Positions 1 through 10,855 of a stretch of DNA of 64,000 nucleotides are shown here, in pieces. Numbering within the stretch: the stretch's first letter is position 1; every line of letters begins with the position of its first letter. The notes beneath the pieces are model-generated. The model worked only from the letters and a program-made list of their open reading frames with translations, did no database searches and had not been told where the DNA came from. Source of the DNA: Histoplasma ohiense (lineage: Eukaryota > Ascomycota > Eurotiomycetes > Onygenales > Ajellomycetaceae); NCBI GenBank assembly GCA_017607445.1, contig JAEVHH010000002.1:310001-374000 (forward strand), written 5' to 3'. A program made the translations under genes and the position numbers.

Positions 1-1144
1 TATGAATACTGAAAAAAGATGCTGAAGCTTCTATCTGTTCTCAATCAAATTTGATGTGATATAGCTATCAATTTTGCAGTTTTCTTACTCAAAAATGAAG
101 ATTCTATGAATATTCTAGTCATTGTTGACTGACTCAGCAAGAGTGTAATACTACAGCTCTGTAACAAAATGAATACTGAAGTAGTTGCAAATGTCTTCAT
201 CAGAAGTCTGTTCTATTGTATACACAGTCTGTCTTCATTCATTGTATCAGATAGAGACAGTCAATTCATCAGTGCACTCTGAGTCTGTATATATCAATTA
301 TTAAGAATTGAACAGAAGTTATCAACAGTGTATCACTCAGAGACTGATGAAGCTACTGAGAGAATGATATAAATGATAAAGAACATTCTCTATAAGTTCT
401 GCAATTACACACAAAACAACTGAAGCAATCTGCTGTCACATACTGAGATTGTGATTAACAGTTGAGATTCCACTACAACAGATGTAAGCTCATTCTTTCT
501 TTTATATAAATACAACTTAGAGATTCTGAACTTCTCTAAGACTCTCCAAGAAACCACATACACCCACAGCCTTATACAGACAGCAGAGAATATTGTGAGC
601 AAACTGAAGAAAGTCTGTGAATAAGCAGAAGCTTCAATGATCAGCATTCAACAAAATTATAAGAATTAAGTGAACATCAGAAGAAGTTCTACAATCTGAT
701 ATTATATAGAAGACAAAGTCTGACTGAATCTCAAGAATATAAGAACAGACCACCTCTCACATATACTAGATTATCATCATATCAAGTATATGATGAAGAA
801 AGTGCTAGATATATATGATTATCAACTCAACATTTCATCTGATATTCACAATGTCTTTCATATGAATCTGCTTCAATCTGCAGCTGAGAATTCATTCCTC
901 TCACAGAGAATCTTCAATTGACAGCCATCTGTCATTGTAGAAGAAGACAATGAACTCAAGTGAGAAATCAAAGCAATTCTTGATGATAGAATCAATCATC
1001 ACTGCTGTGAATATTTTATCAAATGAATAGAATATGATTATCTGATCTGAGAATCTGTATCTGTCTTGGAGAACATTGCTGTTCTCAACATCTATAAATT
1101 CTCACTCACTCTGATAGAGAGGGATAATGTGACAGATTAGCATC
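1..1144 (+). pseudogene. Chromovirus 3' end: integrase core and chromodomain remnant
   Basis: Remains of the 3' end of a Ty3/gypsy polyprotein on the plus strand. Around 100-400 one can read an integrase core (IVD-stop-LSK, later SDRDSQFIS and STVYHSETDEATE). Around 730-900 comes the integrase C-terminal region (HILDYHHIKY, HNVFHMNLLQSA). Around 955-1095 lies a chromodomain (EIKAILDDRI, then EYFIK-stop-IEYDYLI-stop-ES), where both stops sit on the two conserved Trp positions. Many in-frame TGA codons break the frame, so it cannot be expressed. The element enters from outside the window. A purine-rich stretch at about 1118-1132 precedes the LTR and may be its polypurine tract. It belongs to a different lineage from the minus-strand element at 2.8-8.3 kb, as the integrase motifs differ. 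Confidence 0.85.
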
Positions 1145-1661
1145 TGTTAGTAATTATCTTACACAATCAACTTCTCTTCTGCATCTGCTTATTTCTGACT
1201 GTTGTAATCTTATGTAATTCTCAATGTTCTTTCACTCTGTGCTCTGCACTTATATAGTTTTTAATGATTCTTCTGTGTGACTCTTAATGTTCTTCTGCTC
1301 TGTGCTCTGTGTTTGTATAGTCTCTAACAATTCTTCTGTGTAGCTTCTAATGTTCTCTCACTCTGTGTTTCACATTTGTGTAGTCTCTAACAATTCTTCT
1401 ATATAGCTCTCAATGATTTCTTCACTTCATGCTCTGCACTCATGTAGTTTCTAACAATTCTTATGCATATCTTTTAATATTCTTTCACTCTGCACTTCAC
1501 TGTGAAGTGGCTTCTGATATTCTTTCACTCTGAACTTTCTTCTATAAAAACCCTCTTTGTATGACCTTTTCTTCTGATTTCTTTTCTCTTTCCTTTCTTA
1601 ATCAATTCATAATCTGTAATTAGGATAGTATCAAATCGTTAATCGAAGTACGCCCGTTACA
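1145..1661 (+). repeat. LTR of the plus-strand chromovirus
   Basis: Starts TGTTAG directly after the chromodomain end and purine tract, and ends near GTTACA at about 1661. This gives a TG...CA element of roughly 517 bp in the place expected for a 3' LTR. A TATA-like stretch followed by CCTCTTTGTATGACC lies at about 1545-1570. The last 40 bases keep several CpG sites, unlike the mutated interior. The first 80 or so bases resemble the sequence starting at 8334 on the minus strand, with one gap. The right boundary is uncertain because the second LTR copy is outside the window. Confidence 0.65.
1221..1530 (+). repeat. Tandem ~60-bp repeats inside the LTR
   Basis: About five diverged copies of a unit near 60 bp follow one another. 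Each contains a block like AATGTTCTTTCACTCTGTG, then a CTCTGCACTT-like block, then TAGTTTCTAACAATTCTTCT. The copies differ by point changes, mostly C/T. The array occupies most of the U3-like part of the LTR. Confidence 0.7.
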
Positions 1662-1948
1662 CATATGATTTCACAAAGAATATAGAGAATCAGAATCTCT
1701 GAGCAAATCTTGATTCTGATAAGCTATTGAGAGATTTCTTCCCCCACCCCTGCTATTGATATTTCAAAGAAGAATGTAAGTAATCACTAGAGGATCAGTG
1801 GGTTATTGATATAGAAATGTTTGTTAACAGTAAAAGCAGTTTTTTAACCATATTTTCCAGAGAAATCCTCAGTCAGTAAGTATTGTGTTGCTTTGTTTCT
1901 ATTTTCAGTAAGAGATTGCTAACTTGCTTTGAATAGAATCAGAAATTA

Positions 1949-2752
1949 TGTTGTTTACTTCAGTTAATCAGCAAATTCAGGATTTTGTCACTGAGGAGAA
2001 CATTGCAGCTGATTCTGCGACAGAAAAAATTCTCACAGAGAATGTATTCATGAAACTGTGTGAAGAAATTGATGAGCAACTGGAAGAGGAGTGATATGCT
2101 CACAGTCTGAAGCTGGGGAGCTGTGTTTGCTGTCTCAAAGCAATAGAAGATGTGTCCCTCTGCATGTGAGAGATTGCATTTAAAAACTGCAAGAGATGTC
2201 ACAACAATAGATCTCATTGCAACTCTGTAAGTTTATCAAAGTAATATCAAAGATTTGATAATAAGATTAACACTGAAGTAGATTTCTGTGTGTTTCAAAG
2301 ATCAGACTATGGCATTAGAGATGTTATTTCTGAAGAGTCTGGGAAAATACTCTGAATTGCTAGTGATGCAGAAGCAATTTGTGAAGAAACTCAGCATATA
2401 TTATTTATTTGAATATAATAAAGTTGATGAAGACATTCTCAGTGCTTCATGATGCTGAAAGATCTGTGTTGCTGCTGGCAGAATCTCTATCAAGAGAAAA
2501 TCTGTTGCTGTGCTGATCTCTGCTGCTCTCTCTGCTTTCTCTGCTGCTGCTTCTGTGGCTGTACTGAACTCATTCTCTGCCTCTGAAGTTCTTGCAATTC
2601 TGCAGCGGATTGAAACTGCTCAGAAGGAAATGAACAAAAAAATGAAAAAAATGATTACACAGATGAGGGAGATGACCCAGAATATTGAATGCTTGAAGAT
2701 GATGTTTCATACAGTATGTATAATCAAAGGAATTTCACTAGATAATTACTAA
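1949..2752 (+). pseudogene. Decayed hypothetical gene, Cys-rich plus coiled coil
   Basis: From ATG 1949 a frame runs with few stops: a polar N-terminus (TEENIAADSATEKIL, EEIDEQLEEE-stop), then a Cys/His-rich segment of the form C-x-CC-LKAIEDV-x-LC ... NCKRCHNNRSHCNS at about 2116-2225. A GTAAGT at about 2226 could be a splice donor. After mutated sequence a second frame (about 2510-2740) gives an Ala/Ser-rich stretch and a Lys/Met/Glu-rich coiled coil (IETAQKEMNKKMKKMI). The order, a Cys cluster followed by a coiled coil, resembles unnamed multicopy fungal proteins. I cannot name it. It has the same CpG-poor, TGA-rich decay as its surroundings. It could instead be part of a retroelement gag. 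Confidence 0.35.
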
Positions 2753-2757
2753 CAGAT

Positions 2758-3130
2758 TGTAGTTGGTAGAAAGGATTGGAAAAATTGAAAGAGAATTTGA
2801 TATCATGAAAGAAGAATAAATTATAGACAGTGTTCTGGAGGATTCTTTGAATGTTTTTTTTTTTAAATAGTTTTTTCATCAAGAATATAATGCTCAGAAT
2901 AATATCTTGGTTCTTTGCTTTTTTCTTCTGATCAGGGTTTGAAATTATAATGTAGCCTCATTAAACTCCTAAAATCTTGTAGAATAAAAAGAAGAAGAGT
3001 GTCACTAAGCTTCAAGAATCTTTCATAGTTTGAAGCAGAAGTGTAGATAAGTAGAAACTTCAAAATCTTTATAGAAAAAAATAGAAGAACTATTAATGTT
3101 GTGTTCTGAAACATTTCTTCTTAACAAGGA
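2758..3130. other. AT-rich spacer, no gene seen
   Basis: AT-rich DNA between the decayed plus-strand gene and the 3' end of the minus-strand retroelement. It includes a T run at about 2856-2864. An 18-nt string at 2740-2757, read on the minus strand, is identical to 1142-1159 at the start of the plus-strand LTR. This may mark an LTR end, but the neighbouring bases do not continue the match. Confidence 0.4.
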
Positions 3131-6100
3131 ATTGATTTTGATTTACCTTCTCATATTCTTTGAGAAGGTTATAGGAATTCAAAAGATTATTAGAAGATTT
3201 TCAAGTGTTCTCAGTATTAGAATATTCTTTCCACTTGACAAGATATTGCTTCTTATTACAGTGCAATTGTTTATTCAAAATAGTTTCAACAAAATATTTC
3301 ATTTCATCTTTAAGTAGAATGCTAGAAGGTTTCTTAGATTCTTCATCTGATCTCTGATAATAGAGTTTCAACAAGATAATATGGAAGATAGAATGTATAA
3401 ATTCAAAGATTCTTGAAAGATCTAGTCAATATGCTTGTGATCTGATGATGTTCAGAATTGTAAATGGTTCAAATCATTTATCTTCAAGCTTGTGACAAGA
3501 TCTAGAAGTTGTTATATTCATGAAAGATAGAAGAACTTGATCTTCAATAGCAAAGGATTTCTCTTGATGTCTTCTGTTATAGTATTCCACTTGCTTTTCA
3601 AAGGATTTTTGGACTTTGACTTGGAGGTTGCTTTGTATCTCTTGTAATTTCTTCACCCTTGCTGTAGCTAAGAGCTCAAGATTGATAGAGGTTACAGATT
3701 CAGATTCTTTATCAATTATTTCTCTCAGTGAAACAGAATTGTAACCTAGTAGTGCTTGAAATGATGGCATATCAATAGATGCTTGAGAAACAGAATTGTA
3801 GATGAATTGTGTCTGTGGAAGTAGATTCACTCAGTTATTCTGATGATAGTTCAAATATGCTTGTAAATAGTTCTCTAATGTTTGGTTCTGATGTTCTGTT
3901 TGTCCATTGATTTGAGGGTGGAATGCTGTACTCATGTTGTGCTTAACTTGTAAATAATAACAGAATGTTGATCAGTAGTGACTGATAAACAACTTATTTC
4001 TATCAGATATGATAGATGAAGATGAACTGTAATCACTTAGAATAACATCTATGAACAACTCTGCAAAATCAGAAGCAGTAATTGAAGTCATGCAAGAGAA
4101 GTACTTAGCTAGTTTAGTATAGTGATTCAGTATGATCAAAATACTATCATAGATGATTCCCTTTTGAATTACTGGTGATAATTCAATGATGAAATCCATA
4201 GCAAGAGAACTGAACAGCCTAGTAGACATGAGGATTTTGACAAGTTGCTTATATGATTTATATCTCTTAGCTTTAACATGTTGACAGATATCACACTCTC
4301 TGACATACATTTCAACATCTTTTTGAAGTGTATTTCAGTAATATTTGTGATGTAGAAGCTCTAAGGTTCTGGCAATATCAAAGTGATCTACTCAGAGATT
4401 ATTATAATGTATTCATAATAACTTCTGAATGATTGCTTTGCTAGAGGAAATGTAGATAGCATGATTGCAACATAGAAGTTCATGATCTTCATCTACTCAT
4501 CAGATGATTGAAGAATCTCTGAAGATATTGAAGACTTCTCTAAAAGTTTCAGACTCTGCACTATTCTCAACTTCTTGACTTTGAGTTACAGTAAAGACAT
4601 CTCTCTTCTGTAATTCTATAATGAAGTCTAGAAGCTGATTAGTAGACAGTTTATGATCTGTTTCATTCTCAGCAGCTTTCATTACTGCTAGATGTGGCAC
4701 AAGAAGTTCATGATCTTCAGTGTCAGTTTCAAAGAAATCTTGAAAACAAGAATACTCTGCAGAACAATCTGAGCTTCTCTGTACTGAAGATGATTTGATA
4801 TCTACTAAGCTGTTCTGATCAGAGCTATAAAGTCTCTGATGGATTTTTTTCTGTAGAATCAGCAGCATTGACAGCTTTGAGTCTACATTCTCAGAAGAAA
4901 TAATATAGTCTGAATATTTTGAAGATGAATCAGTGAGGTTTAGCTGTTCTGATTGATAAATTATATAGAAATTATAAGCAGATAGCTCTTCTGCTCAATG
5001 TGTCTGATGATTGTTCAAGCTTTTGATACTAAGAAAGTATTTCAGATTATCATGATCAGTTATGATCTGAATTGAGTACAGATTGTCTTGTAGATAGTGT
5101 TGTCAGTGATGAAATGATGCCACTATAGTCAGAAATTTCAAATCATGAGTGTCATAGTTTCTAGAAGCTTCAGAAAGCTTCTGTGAAAAGAATACAATGA
5201 GCCTCCACTCTTTTCTTTGAGTAGACACTGAATTATCTATATCTTTGCTTTGTTCTGATGCTATTTCCATAGCTTCTTGATAGGTTTCTGGTACTGGTTC
5301 TAGATGTTGAAATAGAATACCAGCAATTTCATTCTTGCTTGCATTCATTTCAACTTGGGTTTTCTTCTGTGGATCATAATGAATCAGTAGAATAGCTTGT
5401 GCAAATGCTTCTTTCAAATTTACAAAAGCTTTTCTTGCTGAATCACTAAGTTGGAACTTAGTTTGCTTATTCATAGCATTTTGAAGAAGATCTGTAAGAG
5501 GTGCAGCTATTCATGAAAAAGCATATATAAATCTGTGATAAAAGTTTGCAAATTCTATGAAAACTTGAATATCACAAACATCTTTAGATTCCAGCCAATT
5601 TAGAATAGTTTCAACTCAGTTGCAATCCATGGCTATATCAGTAGATGATACAATATAGTCAAGAAATTCAACCTCAGTAGTGAAAAAGATGCATTTGCTT
5701 TTCTTAGCATAAAGTCAATATTTTCATAAGTATTTGAAGATTAATTGGAGGTGTTTTGTATGATCTTTGGTATTTTGGAAATAGATAAGAATGTCATCAA
5801 GGTAAACAATGCAACAGATATCAACTAGGCCTTTCAGCACTTCATTGATATAAGATTGAAATGTAGCAGAAGCATTACAGAGTCTTATAGATATAACTCA
5901 GAATTTGTAGCTGCTGTATTGAGTTTGAAATGCTGTTTTCCATTCATCTCCTTCTGTTATTCATATGTGGTAGTAGGCATCTCAGAGATCTATTTTAGAG
6001 AAGATGATAGCACTCTGTAATCAATCTAACATTTCTTCAATGCAAGGGATTGGATATCAATTCTTTATAGTTATCTTGTTAAGGCTTTGATAATCTACAC

Positions 6101-7835
6101 AAAGGTGTAGAGTTTCATTCTTTTTCTTTGCAAATACAATAGATGCAGCAGCAGAGCTCTTTGTAGAATGAATCCACTGCTGTGACAGTATTTCTTCTAG
6201 ATATTTGTGTAAGACATCTAGTTCTGCTATTGAGAGGTTGTATAAAGGTTCATAAGAGGGTTTCTTTCTGTCTTGCAATTGAATATGATGTGATATGATG
6301 AGGTTCTCATTCAACTTAGCTGCTGCTTCAGCAGAAAAGATATCTTTAAATTCAGTTAAGAGATCTTGTAGATTTTGAAGTAAAGTAGTTTCATTAATAG
6401 AACATAGTCATTTCAAAGAAGATTTGATATTGCTGTTTCAAAAGTAGAATGATGTTGTAGATGTTTTTTGTATAGAACAGATAAATTCTTCTGATTCTGT
6501 TATTTCAATTCTAGTATCTCCAATTCAATATCACCATGATAATGCTTTTCAATTGATTAAAGAATTGACTGTTCATAATTATGGAAGATCTAGATAAAGA
6601 TCTTCATCTGCTAGATTAACAGAATGAAAGCTAAGTTTGCTTGCTTGAGTTTCATCTAGCTCATCAGTGGCTCTATAAGTAGCATTAATGATGTCATATT
6701 AATATTCTCATTGTTCATCAGAATATTGCACTTGAGATGATGGTCCAATCTGTTTCTATTCTTTAGAAGTAGTGTAAGTATGAGAGATATAATTGAAATC
6801 TGCTCCAGAATTGACTAGGCATTGAATCAGCTCAGAATCATTAGAGATATCTAGTTGAATAGTGATGTACATGTGGAATCTATCATCTAGTCACTTCTCA
6901 TCATTCTGAGTTTCAGTGATATGAGCTATCACAGATGTGGGTTTTGATTTGTCTGTGATTTGAGTTCATTTTTTCTTCTTATTACAATTCTTAAGAAGAT
7001 GATCTGCCTCTCCACAGAATAGACAAAGATTATTATTCATATGATATTGACATTTCTCTATGATAAGCTTTTCAGCTGAGATTAGATTCTGTTGAGTCTT
7101 TGAAAAAGAGTCATCAGAGAACTGCTTGATTCTGTGTTTGTCATCACTCTTCTGATATCTATTTTGTGAAGAGGATTCTTGTTTGTTGTTACTCCTTCTA
7201 GTATGGCTTCTATTAACAGCTTGAATTCAAGCAACTAGTGCAATCAATTTGACTTGATTGATAGAAGAATCATAATGAGTTTGAATTTGATCTTGTATTG
7301 CTGATGATAATTTAGCAAAGAATAATTGAGCAAATAGTTCTTCTATATTGATTGCTAGATCATCACAAATCTCATTAAATCTGGAGACAAATTGTTGAAC
7401 TGATTGATTCAGTGGTTGCTTTAATTCTTCAAAGTGAATTGCTGCTGTAAAGCCATGGTTGTGGACATTCTTCAGATCATTGTGCAGAAATTCCTTAAAG
7501 TTCTTTCATGAGAAAGATTGATTTAATCTTTCAAACTCTTTCTCTTTAGTAGCTCAAGTAGTTTCAATTGTTTTCTATAATCATCTTGAAGCATAAACAA
7601 TCTTGACTTCATCAGTATTGTATTGAGTTGGATTCAACTTATATATGTATTTGAGAGCTTTTATGAATATATGATATTCATGTAGATTGCTGTTATAATA
7701 GGCAGGTGGATCAGCAAGCTGAATTTTCTGCTGATTAGCTGAGACAGATATTGCAGATGCTGCTAGCTCAATGACTGCTGATTGAGAAGTATTTGAGAGT
7801 GAATTGACCTCAGATATGATGATTAGAATACTCAA
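3130..7835 (-). mobile_element. Degenerate Ty3/gypsy chromovirus, gag-pol
   Basis: A nearly complete retrotransposon interior can be read in fragments on the minus strand. Gag starts near 7835. A zinc knuckle C-x2-C-x4-H-x4-C lies at about 6988-7030. A protease motif at about 6800-6820 reads LVNSGADFN, where Asn replaces the expected catalytic Asp. Reverse transcriptase spans about 5530-6314, with VDYQSLNKI and the catalytic YLDD at about 5793-5804. RNase H lies at 5103-5474, an integrase zinc/core region at 3972-4310 (CDICQHVKAKRYKS, ISDRNKLFIS), the integrase C-terminus at 3474-3830, and a chromodomain at about 3175-3310 (QYLVKWKEYSN). The domain order is that of chromoviruses. Frequent stops and frame breaks make it inactive. 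It lies in the opposite direction to the element at 1-1661. Confidence 0.9.
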
Positions 7836-8334
7836 TTCTTGAAGAGATAAGAGATCAAGTGGATCAAACTGTAAGCAGTGATATGAGAATTAGCTGCTTA
7901 TATCACAAGAAGTTCTTAAGACTCTGCAAGGATTAAGTTGTAGAAGATAATACAGTAATATATCAGAGAGAATTCAGATTAATATTGATATTGTAGAATA
8001 TAGAGATCAAATTAAAACAGAATGATTCACTGATCTCTAGAAGATTGAGTCAGCTGCTATCTATATACACAGTATTGTAAACAAATCAAACTTGCTATGA
8101 TGTAGATGATGTAGTATGATGCAAGTGGTAAGATAATGCCTTGATTTCAAATCTGATATAATGTTGATGGTGCTATGTTCAGCGATGTCATATCTTTAGA
8201 GCAATCGCCAATTTCAGTCTAGCACTGGTAACTTAGTGCGGGTTTCTTACAGTATGAAGCACAGAGCAGAAAAACATTGAGAGTTATACAAGATTGCAAT
8301 AACAGAAGTTGATTGCATAAGTTAATTGCTAACA
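7836..8334 (-). repeat. 5' LTR/leader of the minus-strand chromovirus
   Basis: On the minus strand this begins with TGTTAGCAATTAACTTATGC at 8334. For about 80 bases it resembles the start of the LTR at 1145 (shared blocks near CAATCAACTTCT, then CTCAATGTT and CTCTGTGCT), with a gap of roughly 24 bases. A CpG-containing patch remains at about 8178-8245. The LTR end and primer-binding site cannot be fixed, so the LTR and untranslated leader are given as one interval. It abuts the truncated ATPase gene to its right. Confidence 0.6.
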
Positions 8335-9451
8335 GATATTAACTCATCACAATGATTAAGAGAAAATATCTTGAGATTGTGAATGAATCTGAGTTCATGA
8401 AACTGAACAACTTTCAGCTGAGTATCAGCTTTATCAAATATCTCACTATCAAAATCTAGATAGCAACAATCTAAACTGAAGTATTTGATTTCATTCATTT
8501 TCATTTTCTCTTCTTCAGCATCAAATATAATATATCAAAGCTTGTCTATCTCTCAGCAGATACTGTATACAAAGATCTCTGATTTGAAGATGATTCAAAG
8601 CAGATTGTAGATGATCTCTTCTCTTTTCAGAAGTGACAAAAGACTTTATATTATGAAGATATAGATTTTCTTGATATATTTGATGAGCAGATTCATATAC
8701 TTTGAATACAAATCTCTGTGATTTCTTTCTTTTTTAGAAATGTATTTCTTGAGATCAGAAAGAAAATTGTATAGAAAGTTGTACTCAATCTGATACTGAA
8801 TTAAATAACTTCTTCAATGAGATTGAGTTGAAGAATGAAACAATACTGACAGTTTATTCTCATGCAAGCTGATAGCTCTAACATCTCTCACAATTTCTCA
8901 CAGAACTTTGAGCAACACTTCAGATTTAATATCAACAAAGATTTTAGTTTTTTTAATCATTCTATCTGATATATTATCAGTTATGAAGTATGAGAAAAAT
9001 TGGAATTGTGTTTCTATTTAGCTGCTTCTGAGCAATAAATACATACTGATCAAGATCATCAAGAGTCTTGTTCTGTCTCACAGATTTCACAATCTTATAC
9101 TTCAAGTTGTCTTTGTTTCATCTAACTGACAGTGAGTATAAAGAGGATGTGAGTTTTGAATGATGAGATGTACACTTCATGAACTTCTTTATATTCAAGC
9201 TTTGATACTCAAGCTTTCATCTTGTTGCCTTCTTTATTCTTGCATTTCTCTGATTTGACATCTCCAGTTGGCTCTGAAGACTCTGATGGCTGCTTGGCTT
9301 GATGAAGAGCAGCCATGAAAATTTGTTGCAGCTGTTTCATTGTAACATGCTGCTGCGGGTCTTCATTGTTGGGGCTATTTGGAGGTGTTTGGGGGCCAAG
9401 GGGTGAAGAGAGAGGAGCTTTGATGCCATTAGACCTTGAGGGTTTGAGCAT
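8335..9451 (-). pseudogene. Truncated DUF7025/AAA-type ATPase gene
   Basis: Reading from ATG 9451 on the minus strand: a Pro/Ser-rich N-terminus, a basic linker, then blocks recognisable from the long fungal AAA ATPase family that carries the DUF7025 region. These are LEYKEVHE, a probable intron, KYKIVKSV, DDLDQYVF, IFVDIKSEVL, and near the end KYFSLDCCYLDFDSEIF. Several TGA stops and frame changes interrupt it. It ends at about 8335, exactly where the LTR-like sequence starts. The ATPase core (Walker A and B), normally further downstream, is absent here. I infer disruption by the retroelement insertion. The 5' quarter (9,210-9,451) is far less mutated than the rest. Confidence 0.65.
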
Positions 9452-10855
9452 TGTGATCGATATGATATAGCAATTGTAAAGCCTCGCGGATATTGAAATA
9501 GAGAAATAGTGTTGCTCGGTTCTTTCTTGATTGCTTCAAGATCTCGGGTGGAATTGTGGGGCCTTATATGCCCTTCTGTCTACATACACCCCTGGCATCT
9601 ATTCCTTTTGTCATCTTCCCCTTTCTCTGGACAACGTGGATATAGGAGGAGATGGCCATTGCCCTCACATTCTAAGGATGTATGAAACTGTGCCGCAGGA
9701 TACATGGTCTCGACCTTGTCGACGTGATGTCGATCTGGGAACCGGCTGCCGTAGAAAGCTTGCCGTCTTCTGCCCATCTATAACTCCAGATTCTTAGCTG
9801 ACATAAGGGGGTTCTCTTGGTGATGACTCACAGAACTCAATTGGTCTTGGCTCATGTCTCATGACAGTGGACAGCAGGAGATCACCAAGGGTTCAAAAGC
9901 AACACATCCCCAGTTGAATTCCAAGCAAACCACAGCATGAGTCTTCTCATTCTTCATGTTGATTTCTATGTCCATCACTTGTCGCTTGGTTCATGAATCC
10001 CTTCCATCGAATCTGCGGCAGTTCAGTTATATTGAATCCAAAACATGAACTTCGGTCATACCCCTTTCATTCCACTGCGTCCTCGCACTAAGTGGAAGCC
10101 AGGCTGGGCTTGGTGTGCCTTGACAGCATCTTCAATTTTGTGTTGTTCCCCCTTTGCACAACATGTCTGTGACCGCTTACTGAAATAAAACCAGAACTTT
10201 ATATTGGAAAGCAGGTAGACATGTGGAAGTTGGCATTGACAAGTCAAAAGATACCCTCAATGGTAGGTCTAATTGTTTCCAGGAGACTTGGTGTCTCAAG
10301 GCAGTATGTTGTATCGACTGCTGCTCATTGTGGAAAGTCGAATTGTGTGAGTTCTGTTATAAGAAAAAACCTAAGCTTGTGGGTTTTTATCTGTATTCTA
10401 GATTTTTTCTATTCTAGCAATATACAAGAGATATGTCCACATTTGAAGTGTCACCTGCCTTCCCATCAGTAGTGCCATATTGCACCTCCTGCGATGCTGG
10501 GAACTTGACCACAGTAGATGGTCACAGACGAAGAGCTCCGGACGGCGATATACCATATCACTAAATATTTCGGAAGGCAAGGGATTGGCAACCGATGATT
10601 GCCCGTACAGTTGGCGCCGCTCCAGACTTTTTAGAAAATATCCGACGGGAGCCTAAAAGAAAAGTGCATCGTGGGCACTTTCAGACTCTAGACAAGTTAG
10701 AAGGCCGCAATAGTGGGATTAGTGGGATCTGCGGGACAATTCCAACTTCCAAGATTCTTAGAGTCGAAATTCCTCAAAAATCATCCAGCCATCGGTACAT
10801 ATATTCTGTGACGGCTTCGAATATGAACCGCCGGTTGACAGGATAGATTACACTG
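9452..10855. other. Intergenic, composition boundary, no gene named
   Basis: Base composition changes within this stretch from the AT-rich, CpG-poor block on the left to ordinary sequence with CpG. Small open frames exist on both strands (for example 9531-9797 plus and 10221-10472 plus), but none shows a domain, codon bias or convincing splice structure. I see no supported gene. Confidence 0.5.

Noticed and set aside
3096..3317. 73-codon plus-strand open frame
   Set aside because: It overlaps, on the other strand, the chromodomain of the minus-strand chromovirus, which explains the sequence better.
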